From DATBGS01 sp036557885 (lineage in GTDB: Bacteria; Chloroflexota; Ktedonobacteria; Ktedonobacterales; DATBGS01), in the NCBI GenBank assembly GCA_036557885.1, contig DATBGS010000009.1, forward strand, positions 1 through 36,149: a stretch of 36,149 nucleotides of DNA, written 5' to 3'. Below, piece by piece: positions 6,970-14,925 of the stretch. The stretch's first letter is position 1. Each line of letters opens with the position of its first letter. The notes beneath the pieces were generated by a model. The model was not told the origin of the DNA. It was given only the letters and a program-made list of their open reading frames with translations, and did no database searches. The translations under genes were made by a program, and so were the position numbers.

Positions 6970-7653
6970 TTACTCTGCACCAGCCTCGTTCAGCCAGAGG
7001 GCACGCTGTTCAGGCGTCATAGATGGGCTATGCTCGATGGCCTCAGCGAACGTTTGCGGCTCAAGCGCCTCACCCTCTGGAGAGAGCTTACCCTCGGTGC
7101 GCCGCCGCAAGAGCGCTGGCTGTGCCTGCATCGCGGGTGGCGTACGCAGCAACTCCCAGACCTGCTCGCTGGTGAGTTTTAGCGCCTCGGCCAATCGCTC
7201 GGCCAGTTTTTGGGGCACACTGGCTGCCACCAGTCGCCCATGTTCCAGCTTCTGCACCACATCCGTCCCCAGGCCAAGCCGCCGCGCCAGGTCCACCAGC
7301 GCCAGGCCAGCCGCCTTGCGCGCCTGGGCAAGTGACTCAACTGACGTTTGCACAGGCTGCCCCACTGCCGGTTGCCCAACCGCAGCACTGGCAAAAACTG
7401 CGGCCAGCGCCCGCTGACGCGCACGCACGCTGATTGCCGAGATTTCTGCCGAGACGGGCAGCGCCAGCTCCTGCTCGGTCAGATCAGTCGCGTAGAGGCC
7501 CGCAACAAAATCCGCCAGCGCCTCTTGCTGCGCAGCATCGCCCTGCATCACCTGAGTCAGCAAGCGCGTATCGCCCTGCTCATGCGCCGCGACCAGTTCC
7601 ATTTTTACTCGCTGTAGTTCCAGCAAGCTGTTTTCCTGCTGTCTCCGCTCCAT
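6970..7653 (-). CDS. XRE-type helix-turn-helix protein coupled to a sigma-like factor
   Basis: A 227-residue protein. The ATG at 7653 overlaps the TAA of the upstream gene (TAATG), and AGGAGG stands 6 nt before it, so translation is coupled. Residues 1-100 are helical and Gln/Ala-rich, with no family I recognise. Residues about 112-165 are a helix-turn-helix of the XRE/Cro type: LAQARKAAGLALVDLARRLG, then VVQKLEHGRL, then a Pro-led helix and a C-terminal helix LKLTSEQVWELL. The tail mentions no membrane segment or enzyme motif. Because it is cotranscribed with a sigma-70-like protein, it may be its regulator or partner; this is inference from gene order only. Confidence 0.75.
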   Translation of the reverse strand: MERRQQENSLLELQRVKMELVAAHEQGDTRLLTQVMQGDAAQQEALADFVAGLYATDLTEQELALPVSAEISAISVRARQRALAAVFASAAVGQPAVGQPVQTSVESLAQARKAAGLALVDLARRLGLGTDVVQKLEHGRLVAASVPQKLAERLAEALKLTSEQVWELLRTPPAMQAQPALLRRRTEGKLSPEGEALEPQTFAEAIEHSPSMTPEQRALWLNEAGAE

Positions 7654-8558
7654 TAGTCGCCTCCTGAGCTTTCTGCCTCGCGCTCCAGACATTCGCGCAA
7701 AAAGGCGCGTGCCCGCTCGTAGCGCAGGCGCATCGTCCGCTCCGTCTTCCCACAGATTTCAGCAATTTCCTCCCACTTCAAGCCATCCAGCACTCGCAAG
7801 AGCACAATCTTGCGATCAAGTGGGTCAGAAAGATAGGTTAAGACCCGCCTGGCCTCCGTGACCGCGTGGAAGGATTCAATATCATCTACGGGATCGGCCA
7901 GATGCGCGCCGCTGCCCCCTGCCAGGCCCTCGTCTTCCTCCTGCGTCACATGAATACGATCTACCAGCGCCGCCGGAACATGCGTGGGGCGTCCCGTTGG
8001 GCGTCCCTCGGCATCGCGCCGGTAGCGCAGCCCCTCCTGCCGCAGCACCGCGTTAAAATTATCCACACATAAACAGCGCAGATAATGCGCGAAGTTCAGC
8101 ACCATAAATTCTTCGCGCGGGTTTTGCGCCTCGCGCAGCAACTGCTCGGCCATCCCTGCCATCGCATCTTCCATCAGGTCGGGCCGATGGCGCAGGCCCA
8201 ATGAGCGGCGCTGAAACTCTGGCTGGCAGCGGTCAAGCAGTACCTCGCTTAAATAAGAGACACTTTGCTGATCTCCACGCGCCATGAACGCGCGAATCCC
8301 CAGCACCAGATGCGCCTCTGGAATCTCATAGCGCCCGCTTGTGGTGCGCTTGCGCATCCGCTCGCGCACCTCTGGCTGGTGAGGGTCAACCGCCGCCAGC
8401 GAAAAATCCTTGCTGGCCTGTTCAATCGTCTGTCCACGCCAGGGAATACTTTCCTGAATCGCATCATCCTCAGCATCGCTGAACGCGGCATCAGGCTCCA
8501 CTGGTGGCGTGGGCTGGGTAAGATGTGCTGGCTTAATGGCTTCTCCTGGCTGATTCAT
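7653..8558 (-). CDS. Sigma-70-family (ECF-like) RNA polymerase sigma factor
   Basis: A 301-residue protein. The C-terminal 60 residues are a good sigma region 4: LTYLSDPLDRKIVLLRVLDG, then LKWEEIAEICGKTERTMRLR with the expected helix-turn-helix, then YERARAFLREC. The N-terminal 90 residues are acidic and not sigma-like. The middle (about 90-200) is helical and could hold a diverged region 2 (PREEFMVLNFAHYLRCLCVD). A clear region 2.4 is not obvious, so it may be a divergent ECF factor or a sigma-derived regulator. ATG 8558 (MNQPGEA) is preferred, with AAGGG upstream; a longer TTG start at 8579 is weaker. It overlaps the following XRE gene by one nucleotide and is divergent from moaC. Confidence 0.75.
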   Translation of the reverse strand: MNQPGEAIKPAHLTQPTPPVEPDAAFSDAEDDAIQESIPWRGQTIEQASKDFSLAAVDPHQPEVRERMRKRTTSGRYEIPEAHLVLGIRAFMARGDQQSVSYLSEVLLDRCQPEFQRRSLGLRHRPDLMEDAMAGMAEQLLREAQNPREEFMVLNFAHYLRCLCVDNFNAVLRQEGLRYRRDAEGRPTGRPTHVPAALVDRIHVTQEEDEGLAGGSGAHLADPVDDIESFHAVTEARRVLTYLSDPLDRKIVLLRVLDGLKWEEIAEICGKTERTMRLRYERARAFLRECLEREAESSGGD

Positions 8559-8738
8559 TGCTGCCCTTACGTCCCCCAATCTCTGCTTAAAACAACGCTT
8601 CTCTCATCAGATGTATCTGCAAAACGGGACTGGAGCGCGGCTTCGCCATATGACCCTTCTCACCGGCTATACCGAAACCGGAAGCGCGCGCCCGAAGAAG
8701 GGGAAATCCCTTGCGTTCATCTGTGCCATCTGGCTCCA

Positions 8739-8747
8739 TGATATAAT
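8739..8747 (+). promoter_or_regulatory. Extended -10 promoter of moaC
   Basis: TGATATAAT is a perfect extended -10 (TG-N-TATAAT). No good -35 stands at 17-18 nt, as expected for this promoter class. The predicted start is near 8754, about 45 nt before the moaC ATG. Confidence 0.6.
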
Positions 8748-8798
8748 CCAGCACAGAGAGCCGCAAGAGGGTTGCACAGCGAAACGGACAGGAAAACA

Positions 8799-9299
8799 AT
8801 GGAACTGACGCATTTTGATGAGGCAGGCCGGGCGCGCATGGTGGATGTCGGCGCTAAAGAGGATACCGCTCGCGAAGCCCTTGCGGCAGGGGAAATCGTG
8901 ATGCAGCCAGCAACACTGGCGCGCATCCGGGCCGGGCAGGTAGCCAAAGGCGATGTGCTGGCGGTGGCGCAGGTAGCGGGCATCATGGCCGCCAAACAAA
9001 CTCCCCAGATCATTCCTATGTGCCATATGCTCTTGCTGACTGGCGTGGAATTGGCCTTCACGCTGGACGAGGCGCAGAGCGCCGTCCTGATTCGCGCCAG
9101 CGTGCGCACCATCGGCAAGACAGGCGCAGAAATGGAAGCGCTGACGGCAGTAAGCGCGGCAGCCCTGACCATCTACGACATGTGCAAGGCGATGGACCGG
9201 GGCATGACCATCCAGAACATTCGCTTGCTGCGCAAAAGCGGTGGGAAAAGTGGCACCTTTGAGCGCGAACCAGGCCCCCAGGAAGAGACAACTTCTTAA
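8799..9299 (+). CDS. moaC: Cyclic pyranopterin monophosphate synthase MoaC
   Basis: A 166-residue protein that converts the MoaA product (3',8-cyclo-GTP) to cyclic pyranopterin monophosphate, the second step of molybdenum cofactor synthesis. Family motifs are complete: MVDVGAKEDTAREA, GDVLAVAQVAGIMAAKQT, IPMCHMLLLTGVEL (the CH pair), GKTGAEMEALTAVSAAALTI, YDMCKAMDRGM with the catalytic Asp and Lys, and KSGGKSG. ATG 8799 is chosen because AGGAA lies 6 nt upstream; the longer TTG start at 8772 is not needed. It is followed by a terminator-like hairpin, and no other moa gene is in the window, so the pathway is scattered. Confidence 0.97.
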   Translation: MELTHFDEAGRARMVDVGAKEDTAREALAAGEIVMQPATLARIRAGQVAKGDVLAVAQVAGIMAAKQTPQIIPMCHMLLLTGVELAFTLDEAQSAVLIRASVRTIGKTGAEMEALTAVSAAALTIYDMCKAMDRGMTIQNIRLLRKSGGKSGTFEREPGPQEETTS

Positions 9300-9341
9300 C
9301 TTCACCTTCTGGAAGCATGGCTGGCAGCGGGCAAAACCAAC

Positions 9342-9391
9342 GCTCAGAGCCAGGCGGCCTAACTATCTGGGTATCCTGCCTGGCTCTGAGC
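9342..9391. terminator. Hairpin between convergent moaC and glycosyltransferase genes
   Basis: Exact 14-bp arms 9342-9355 and 9378-9391 (GCTCAGAGCCAGGC and its complement) around a 22-nt loop. ATTGATTTAT follows on the plus strand. Position between two convergent genes suits a bidirectional terminator, though the loop is long. Confidence 0.5.
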
Positions 9392-9465
9392 ATTGATTTA
9401 TGCCTCCAGGGGTCTGACACTGCTTCCAGCAGCGTCAGGTCGTCAAACCTCTCCCAATAGTGGCC

Positions 9466-10830
9466 CTAGAAGGCCAGCGAAGTTTCTCCGCTCGCGTTCA
9501 GCGTATGGCCGGGCATATCCACCGTTGCCAGGGGAAGCCTGGAGATAGCCCCACTCCTGAGTGTGCCCAGAGGCGCCGACGGCTCAGCCAGAGGATGCTG
9601 CTTTGCTCCGCTGCTCTCTGCCAACCGCTGGAAAAGCCGACAATAGGCTTTGCCAACCGCCGGCCAGTGCATGCGCAGACCATAGCTATACGCTGCCTTC
9701 TCCATCTGCGCGCGCAGGTCAGGGTTATCAAGCAAGGCATTGATCGCCACCGCAAGCGATTCACTGTCACGAAAACGTGCCAGCATCCCACGCCCCTCGC
9801 TCAACAATTCCTGAGCGTGGACAAATGGCGTAGAAACTACCGCTTTCCCGCTGGCAACCGCATACGAGAGCGTTCCGCTCGCAATTTGATAAGGATTGAG
9901 GTAGGGAATAACATAGGCATCCGTTGCCTGCAAGTATTGCACAATCTCGCGCTTTTCCAGATAGCGCTGATTAAAATACACATGGGATTCCAGCCCCAGC
10001 TTCGCCACCCGCTCCTGCAAAAACTCACGATAGGCTTCACCCTTCTGCTTGCGCAATTCGGGATGAGTTTCTCCCAGCACCAGGTACAAGACATCAGGGT
10101 GACGCCTGACCACTGCCGGAAGCGCCTCTATAGCATATTCAATCCCTTTATCCGGCCCCAATAACCCAAAGGTGGAAAGCACCGTGCGCCCTTCCAGGCC
10201 CAGCGCTTTTTTCGCGCGAGTGGGAGGCTCATAGTCCACCGAGGGCGTTCCATGCGGAATGAACTGGACTTTTTCCAGATCAACCGCAGGATAGTCTTCC
10301 GAAAGAATCATGCGGGCGCGCTCTGCCAGCACCACTACCGCTGAGGCCGCTGCTGCCAGTTGCTCAGTGATGCGTCTCATACGCGGGTCAGGCCGCTCCA
10401 GCACCGTGTGCATCGTCAGCACCGCTGGCTTTTCCAGCGCCTGGAGAAACGTCAGCAAGTAGTCGCCATACTCACCACCAAACAGCCCATACTCATGCTG
10501 AACCGAAACAAGCTGAACACGCGAAAGATTGATGCTCTGCGCTATCCGCCGATAACTCTGGAGATCATCGCGCTCCAGCACCCAGCGGACACGAGCACCA
10601 TAGGCATAGTGGTTGCCATCAGCATTGATGGCAATGACCTGGCTGCGTGGAGACAGCGGGCTGGCGGAATCCACCGCATCAGCGAGATCAGCGGTAAAGG
10701 TAGCAATGCCGCAGGCGCGTGGGGGAAAGCTTGCCAGGAATGCTAAGGGGGGTCGAAAGAGGATAGGGTTGAGCGCTTTTTTAAGAGGATGCTTCGGCAA
10801 AGAACTCCTCGCGGATGATTCTTGCAGCAT
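9466..10830 (-). CDS. GT4-family (GT-B fold) glycosyltransferase
   Basis: A 454-residue protein. The acceptor half (about 25-215) has FPPRACGIATFTADLADAV and VQHEYGLFGGEYG. The nucleotide-sugar half carries FIPHGTP, TVLSTFGLLGPDKGIEYAIEAL, YLVLGETHPEL and TDAYVIPYLNPYQIASGTLS, then YAVASGKAVVSTPFVHAQELL. In the usual GT4 E-x7-E motif the first Glu appears as Gln (YQIASG), while the second Glu is kept (AQELL), as in a known GT4 subgroup. It is cytosolic and probably adds a sugar to a lipid or polysaccharide; donor and acceptor cannot be read from sequence. ATG 10830 has AAGGAG 5 nt upstream. Single gene. Confidence 0.88.
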   Translation of the reverse strand: MLQESSARSSLPKHPLKKALNPILFRPPLAFLASFPPRACGIATFTADLADAVDSASPLSPRSQVIAINADGNHYAYGARVRWVLERDDLQSYRRIAQSINLSRVQLVSVQHEYGLFGGEYGDYLLTFLQALEKPAVLTMHTVLERPDPRMRRITEQLAAAASAVVVLAERARMILSEDYPAVDLEKVQFIPHGTPSVDYEPPTRAKKALGLEGRTVLSTFGLLGPDKGIEYAIEALPAVVRRHPDVLYLVLGETHPELRKQKGEAYREFLQERVAKLGLESHVYFNQRYLEKREIVQYLQATDAYVIPYLNPYQIASGTLSYAVASGKAVVSTPFVHAQELLSEGRGMLARFRDSESLAVAINALLDNPDLRAQMEKAAYSYGLRMHWPAVGKAYCRLFQRLAESSGAKQHPLAEPSAPLGTLRSGAISRLPLATVDMPGHTLNASGETSLAF

Positions 10831-11210
10831 AGTTACTCCTTCTGGTAGGCCCTGGTGCCATCCTCACCACAGAAGCTTCCGCTTCTTCCTCCTTCACCCC
10901 ACAGCACACTGGCTTCTCTCTACCAGGGCATGGCATCAAGCTGACGGCGTATGCTCACCATCAGGCACGCTCCACGTCAACCAGATACCTCTCCAAAGTG
11001 GAGAGGCGCACCTCCTCTGCCATCAGGTAAGAGACGTGGCAGCTTTGTGAGCGAAAACACAATCAGTTATGCATGGTCTTTTCTATTTGCAATATTTATG
11101 CCTTCGGATGAGCAGCCAGCAGCCACGACCTGGCTGAGAGCGTCAGTGCGGTGGGGAAGCACAGAGATGGACCCGGAAGACCTGCGGGACCATAAAAGCA
11201 GAGTGGGATT
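10831..11210. other. Gene-free spacer between glycosyltransferase gene and rnpB
   Basis: About 380 nt with no believable gene. It contains an 8-bp hairpin with a 3-nt loop (CCTCTCCA/TGGAGAGG, 10988-11006) in the upstream region of the glycosyltransferase gene, and the unmarked 3' end of the rnpB transcript. No clear terminator for rnpB is visible; an imperfect GGTCCCG/CGGGTCC hairpin near 11170-11192 is the only candidate. Confidence 0.5.
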
Positions 11211-11611
11211 GGGTCTGAGCAGGCAATAAGCCGAATTTTGTTCCCGCCACACCTTGCGGCAGCAGCGGACAGCAATCATCTCTCTAGGACGGCGATTACT
11301 CGCCGCCTCCAGCAGCCCACCCGGAGGGGTAACGGGCGAGCCACCCGCAGGCACCACCGGCACGCCGATGCTGCCATTCCTCCTGTCTGGCCTTGCTCCA
11401 GATGGGGTTTACCTCAGCCAATTGGTCGCCCAATTGCTGGTGAGCTCTTACCTCGCCATTTCAACCTTACCTGTTGCCAGGCGGTATGTTTCTGTGGCAC
11501 TTTCCCTGGGGTCGCCCCCGCTGGACGTTATCCAGCATCCCGCTCTATGGAGTTCGGACTTTCCTCAGACGGCCCGCGGGCCGCCCGCGATTGCTTTGCA
11601 TCCTCAGACCC
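11211..11611 (-). ncRNA. rnpB: RNase P RNA, bacterial type A
   Basis: The catalytic RNA of RNase P, which trims tRNA 5' ends. On the minus strand the conserved GAGGAAAGTCCGAACTCCAT core is followed by GGCGACCCCAGGGAAAG, CACAGAAA, TAAGGGTGAAATGG and GGTAAGAGCTCACC, and the 3' region ends ACAAAATTCGGCTTATTG. The P1 helix sets the ends: GGGTCTGAG (11611-11603) is exactly complementary to CTCAGACCC (11219-11211), giving about 401 nt. A sigma70-type promoter sits at the right distance upstream. Frames crossing this region, including 11238-11925, are spurious. Confidence 0.97.
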
Positions 11612-11618
11612 GTCATCT

Positions 11619-11648
11619 AGTCTATCATCTCATCCTCACCTGCGTCAA
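11619..11648 (-). promoter_or_regulatory. Promoter of rnpB
   Basis: Minus strand: TTGACG (11648-11643), an 18-nt spacer, and TAGACT (11624-11619). The start predicted seven or eight nt further is 11611, exactly the first base of the P1 helix, which supports both calls. Confidence 0.7.
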
Positions 11649-11715
11649 ATCCAAACATATTATTCGTGCTGTTCACGCTATCCAGGGAATCTACCAGAAA
11701 ATCCAGATCAGAGCC

Positions 11716-11744
11716 TTGACACCGAGGCGGAAATATGGTATTCT
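11716..11744 (+). promoter_or_regulatory. Promoter of the tRNA-Gly/tRNA-Cys unit
   Basis: Perfect -35 TTGACA (11716-11721), a 17-nt spacer and -10 TATTCT (11739-11744), about 48 nt before the first tRNA. It is divergent from the rnpB promoter. Confidence 0.75.
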
Positions 11745-11792
11745 TCAGACGTTGAGTTCCTCAGTTGTTGGCAAGTGGACTGAGGAGTATCT

Positions 11793-11867
11793 GCGGGAGT
11801 GGCTCAGTGGTAGAGCGTCTCCTTGCCAAGGAGAAGGTCGCGGGTTCAATCCCCGTCTCCCGCTCCA
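11793..11867 (+). tRNA. tRNA-Gly (anticodon GCC)
   Basis: Complete cloverleaf. The acceptor GCGGGAG pairs with CTCCCGC, the D arm is GCTC/GAGC, and the anticodon stem TCTCC/GGAGA closes the loop TTGCCAA with anticodon GCC. The T arm is GCGGG-TTCAATC-CCCGT. The discriminator is T and CCA is encoded. Confidence 0.98.
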
Positions 11868-11904
11868 TCGTACATGGAGCAGTGTGGTAGGGCAGAGGTG
11901 GCGT

Positions 11905-11978
<74 letters not shown>

Positions 11979-12019
11979 AACACTCTTCCTAAGAGTGAAG
12001 CGTCTTCTTCCAGTTTATC

Positions 12020-12044
12020 ATCCTCGCGGGCGCGAGGATTTTTT
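12020..12044 (+). terminator. Intrinsic terminator of the tRNA unit
   Basis: Stem ATCCTCGC/GCGAGGAT with loop GGGC, directly followed by a run of T (12039-12044). A small 7-bp hairpin (CACTCTT/AAGAGTG, 11981-11997) lies between it and tRNA-Cys. Confidence 0.85.
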
Positions 12045-12072
12045 ATGGTTGCTGCCCAGGCAGGTCTGGCCT

Positions 12073-12639
12073 TCAGCTATGGTAGCTCTGCTCGCCAGCG
12101 CGAACGGCCACTGCCAGTGTATTCTCAGCAGGCGGCAGCACACAGCTATACTGATCACTGTACGAGCACCAGGGACTATACGCAATATTGAAGTCAAGCA
12201 CCAGCAAACCCGGCCCCGCGTTATTCTCCTCCACTTCCAGATAGCGCCCTGCCCCATACGACTCCTTGCCCGTCGTCGCATCCCGAAATGGCAAGAACAG
12301 TTCGTGATCTTCGTGATGCTCATGCCCATGCGCGGGCACCGATTTATAGGCGGTCAACCGGCAGAGCTGGCCGTGCAGATAAAACCGCACCTCGCCATAG
12401 CGGTAATGCTGGGTAATGCGCCCGGTGGTCGTGCCCAGTTGAACAACCTCTGGGTTGGGAAAACGCGCAAGCTGCGCCTGCACGCGATAGGCCGGGTCAG
12501 GAGGAAAATAGCGCAGCCCATGAAACTGCTGCCGCTCCTGCGCAGGAATCGGACTCTGGGGCGAAGTGGCAAAAAACGCATCTTTCTGGCGACGAGACTC
12601 CGTAATGTGCTGGTGATAGTCATGCTGAGGGCTGCTCAT
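12073..12639 (-). CDS. DUF1684 family protein
   Basis: A 188-residue protein. It opens with a helix HITESRRQKDAFFATSPQSP and the family's GLRYFPPDPAYR. In the second half, PFRDATTGKESYGAGRYLEV is followed by LDFNIAYSPWCSYSD and CVLPPAENTLAVAVRAGE, which are the hallmark blocks of DUF1684. The family is widespread and its function unknown. A string of His residues (HGHEHHEDHE) precedes the core block and could bind metal. ATG 12639 has GGAGGA ten nt upstream; the longer frame from 12681 is not needed. It is convergent with the tRNA unit and divergent from prfA. Confidence 0.87.
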   Translation of the reverse strand: MSSPQHDYHQHITESRRQKDAFFATSPQSPIPAQERQQFHGLRYFPPDPAYRVQAQLARFPNPEVVQLGTTTGRITQHYRYGEVRFYLHGQLCRLTAYKSVPAHGHEHHEDHELFLPFRDATTGKESYGAGRYLEVEENNAGPGLLVLDFNIAYSPWCSYSDQYSCVLPPAENTLAVAVRAGEQSYHS

Positions 12640-12761
12640 AGCCTCTGTCCTCCAACGGTGGAACACGCCTGCATTCCTCAAGTGAACGCGGCTTTCGTTG
12701 AATCCTGTCTATAGCATAGCAGAGCCAAACAATGACCACGCATGCTCTGCCGCCAGAAATG

Positions 12762-12770
12762 TGATAAGAT
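12762..12770 (+). promoter_or_regulatory. Possible extended -10 promoter of prfA
   Basis: TGATAAGAT fits TG-N-TAAGAT, an extended -10, about 90 nt before the prfA start. No convincing -35 is seen. Confidence 0.35.
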
Positions 12771-12860
12771 AAGAGATGGAAACCATGCCAGCGGTGGGTC
12801 AAGCACCTGTTCTAGCGCCTTATAAACCGTCTGGGCAATCGTTATGCGGAGGATGTATTT

Positions 12861-13988
12861 TTGAGCGATCCCTTACTTGAAAAGTTAGCGAGCCTGGCAA
12901 CTCGCTACGAAGAATTAAATACACAGATGGTGCAGCCCACTGTCATCGCAGACCCCAGCCTGCTGGAGCGCTATGGGCGGGAGCACGCCAACCTCGGCCC
13001 CATTGTCCACAAATACCAGGAATTGCAAGAAACCCTCCGCCAGAAACAAGATACCGAAGGGCTGCTCAGCAATGGGCTGGATGACGACCTGCGCGCCCTG
13101 GCGCGTGAGGAACTGGAGAGTCTGCGGCATCAAGAAGAGCAGCTTTTTCAAGAGCTAAAAATCGCGCTGCTCCCCAAAGATGTCATGGACGAGCGCAACG
13201 CCATTGTCACCATCCAGGCCGGGGCAGGCGGAGACGAGGCGGGCCTGTTTGCTGCTGATCTGTTCCGCATGTATAGCCACTATGCCGAAAACAAACGCTG
13301 GAATCTGGAGGTGCTGGACTCCAACGAAAGCGGCATTGGCGGCTTCAAAGAAATCGTCTTTGAAGTGCGCGGCAAGGGCGCCTATGCGCGTATGAAATAC
13401 GAGGGGGGAACCCACCGCGTCCAGCGTGTCCCCTTGACCGAGGCTAACGGGCGCATTCATACTTCCACGACCAAAGTGATTGTCTTGCCCGAAGCCGAAG
13501 ATATTGAGGTTGAAATCAAGCCGGAAGACATCCGCGTTGATGTTTATCGCTCCACCGGACACGGCGGCCAGAGCGTCAACACCACCGACTCAGCAGTGCG
13601 CATCACCCATTTCCCCAGCGGTCTGGTCGTCACCTGCCAGGACGAGAAATCGCAATTGAAGAACAAGAACAAAGCGATGGCCGTCTTGCGGGCGCGCCTC
13701 TGGGACCTGGAGCAGCAGAAGCGTTCCGCCGAACTCGGCGCCGCGCGGCGCTCCCAGGTGCAGACCGGCGACAGGAGCGAAAAGATTCGCACCTATAACT
13801 TCCCCCAGGACCGGGTGACAGATCATCGCATCAATATAAGCTTGCACAACCTGCCGCGTATTCTGGATGGCGAGATTGACCCCTTTATAGACACCCTCAT
13901 CACCACCGACCAGACCGAGAAGCTGCGCTCGATGTTTGAAGATGAGGAGAAAAATGGGAGAGGCAAGGACGTTGACAACCGGAATTGA
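12861..13988 (+). CDS. prfA: Peptide chain release factor 1
   Basis: A 375-residue class I release factor for UAA and UAG. The catalytic GGQ lies at 235-237 within STGHGGQSVNTTDSAVRITH. The stop-codon recognition tripeptide is PLT at 191-193 (in VQRVPLTEANGRIHTS), which marks RF1; RF2 has SPF. The N-terminal helical domain begins LLEKLASLATRYEELN and the C-terminus has YNFPQDRVTDHRIN. The start is TTG at 12861, with GGAGGA 8 nt upstream; the nearby ATG at 12854 runs straight into a stop in its frame. The 3' end is overlapped by the next gene for 35 nt. PrmC, the methylase of the GGQ Gln and a common neighbour, is not next to it. Confidence 0.98.
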   Translation: MSDPLLEKLASLATRYEELNTQMVQPTVIADPSLLERYGREHANLGPIVHKYQELQETLRQKQDTEGLLSNGLDDDLRALAREELESLRHQEEQLFQELKIALLPKDVMDERNAIVTIQAGAGGDEAGLFAADLFRMYSHYAENKRWNLEVLDSNESGIGGFKEIVFEVRGKGAYARMKYEGGTHRVQRVPLTEANGRIHTSTTKVIVLPEAEDIEVEIKPEDIRVDVYRSTGHGGQSVNTTDSAVRITHFPSGLVVTCQDEKSQLKNKNKAMAVLRARLWDLEQQKRSAELGAARRSQVQTGDRSEKIRTYNFPQDRVTDHRINISLHNLPRILDGEIDPFIDTLITTDQTEKLRSMFEDEEKNGRGKDVDNRN

Positions 13989-14826
13989 TCAGCGTCCTGA
14001 AACCTGGACCCAACGCCTCAGAGAGGTGCACGCCCTGGAACTGGGGCAACTGCTGGATACAGCCCCGGACTATACGCTCTTTCTCGGCAACAACCTCGAA
14101 CGCTATGGTCTGGAAGACCCCTTTATTCACTTCTGGGGCACGTTCCGGGATGGTCTTCTGATCGCTACCCTGATGATGAGCGGCCAACGGGCTGGAATCT
14201 ATACCCTGGATACCTCCTGTCTCCGCCCGTTGATGGACATCGCCCGGCGCCAGCGCATCACCTTTCTGATGGGTCCACACGAGATGATGCAGTTTGCCCT
14301 TTCATCACTCGCTGAGTTGCCCATCCTGCGCCAGGAAGCGCATCTGTTTGCCAACTTACCTGCGGAGCGCTTTCGGCCCCATCTCGCCCGACACCCATCG
14401 GGCGTCATTGTGCGCAGAGCCACCCCAGACGATATTGAAGCACTAACCAGGCTCTATACGGGCGCCGCAGGCTTCGAACATGCTTCCATTGAACAGGTAC
14501 GCCAGGCCATGATTGATCGGGTCTATAGCTTGCGCTCCTATGTCGTGGAAACCCAGGGGCGGCTGGTTTCCGCAGCGTCCACCAGCGCAGAAACCTTCTC
14601 TGGCGCAATGATCGGGGGCGTCTGGACGCTTCCCAATGAGCGCGACCAGGGGTACAGCACGCTTGCCGTAACCGCGCTTGCAGCGGAACTGCTGGCCGAG
14701 GGGCGGCGGCCCTCACTTTTTTATCTCGAGGACAACGCGCCCGCCGCCCATGTCTATAGGAAGATCGGCTTTCAGGAGCGTGGGCGCTGGGCAGTCGTCT
14801 ATTTTGACCGCCAGCGACGATACTAG
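13954..14826 (+). CDS. GNAT-family N-acetyltransferase
   Basis: A 290-residue protein starting at ATG 13954 inside the end of prfA, with GAGGAG six nt upstream, so it is translationally linked to the release factor. Residues 1-135 resemble the N-terminal domain seen in two-part GNAT proteins (DYTLFLGNNLERYGL, then FWGTF). The GNAT fold occupies about 145-290: VIVRRATPDDIEALTRLY, then the CoA-binding turn in RDQGYSTLAVTALAAEL, and finally LEDNAPAAHVYRKIGFQERG. The substrate is unknown. Overlap with prfA raises the possibility of an amine substrate linked to translation, but there is no direct evidence. Confidence 0.85.
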   Translation: MGEARTLTTGIDQRPETWTQRLREVHALELGQLLDTAPDYTLFLGNNLERYGLEDPFIHFWGTFRDGLLIATLMMSGQRAGIYTLDTSCLRPLMDIARRQRITFLMGPHEMMQFALSSLAELPILRQEAHLFANLPAERFRPHLARHPSGVIVRRATPDDIEALTRLYTGAAGFEHASIEQVRQAMIDRVYSLRSYVVETQGRLVSAASTSAETFSGAMIGGVWTLPNERDQGYSTLAVTALAAELLAEGRRPSLFYLEDNAPAAHVYRKIGFQERGRWAVVYFDRQRRY

Positions 14827-14925
14827 CGCTGCCGCCGCTGCCAGGGGTGCCTGTATCAAGAGGCGCCTGCCGTACCGGCACTGTTCTCTGCGCGTCATTC
14901 GTAGCTTATCCTGTTGCGAGCACCT

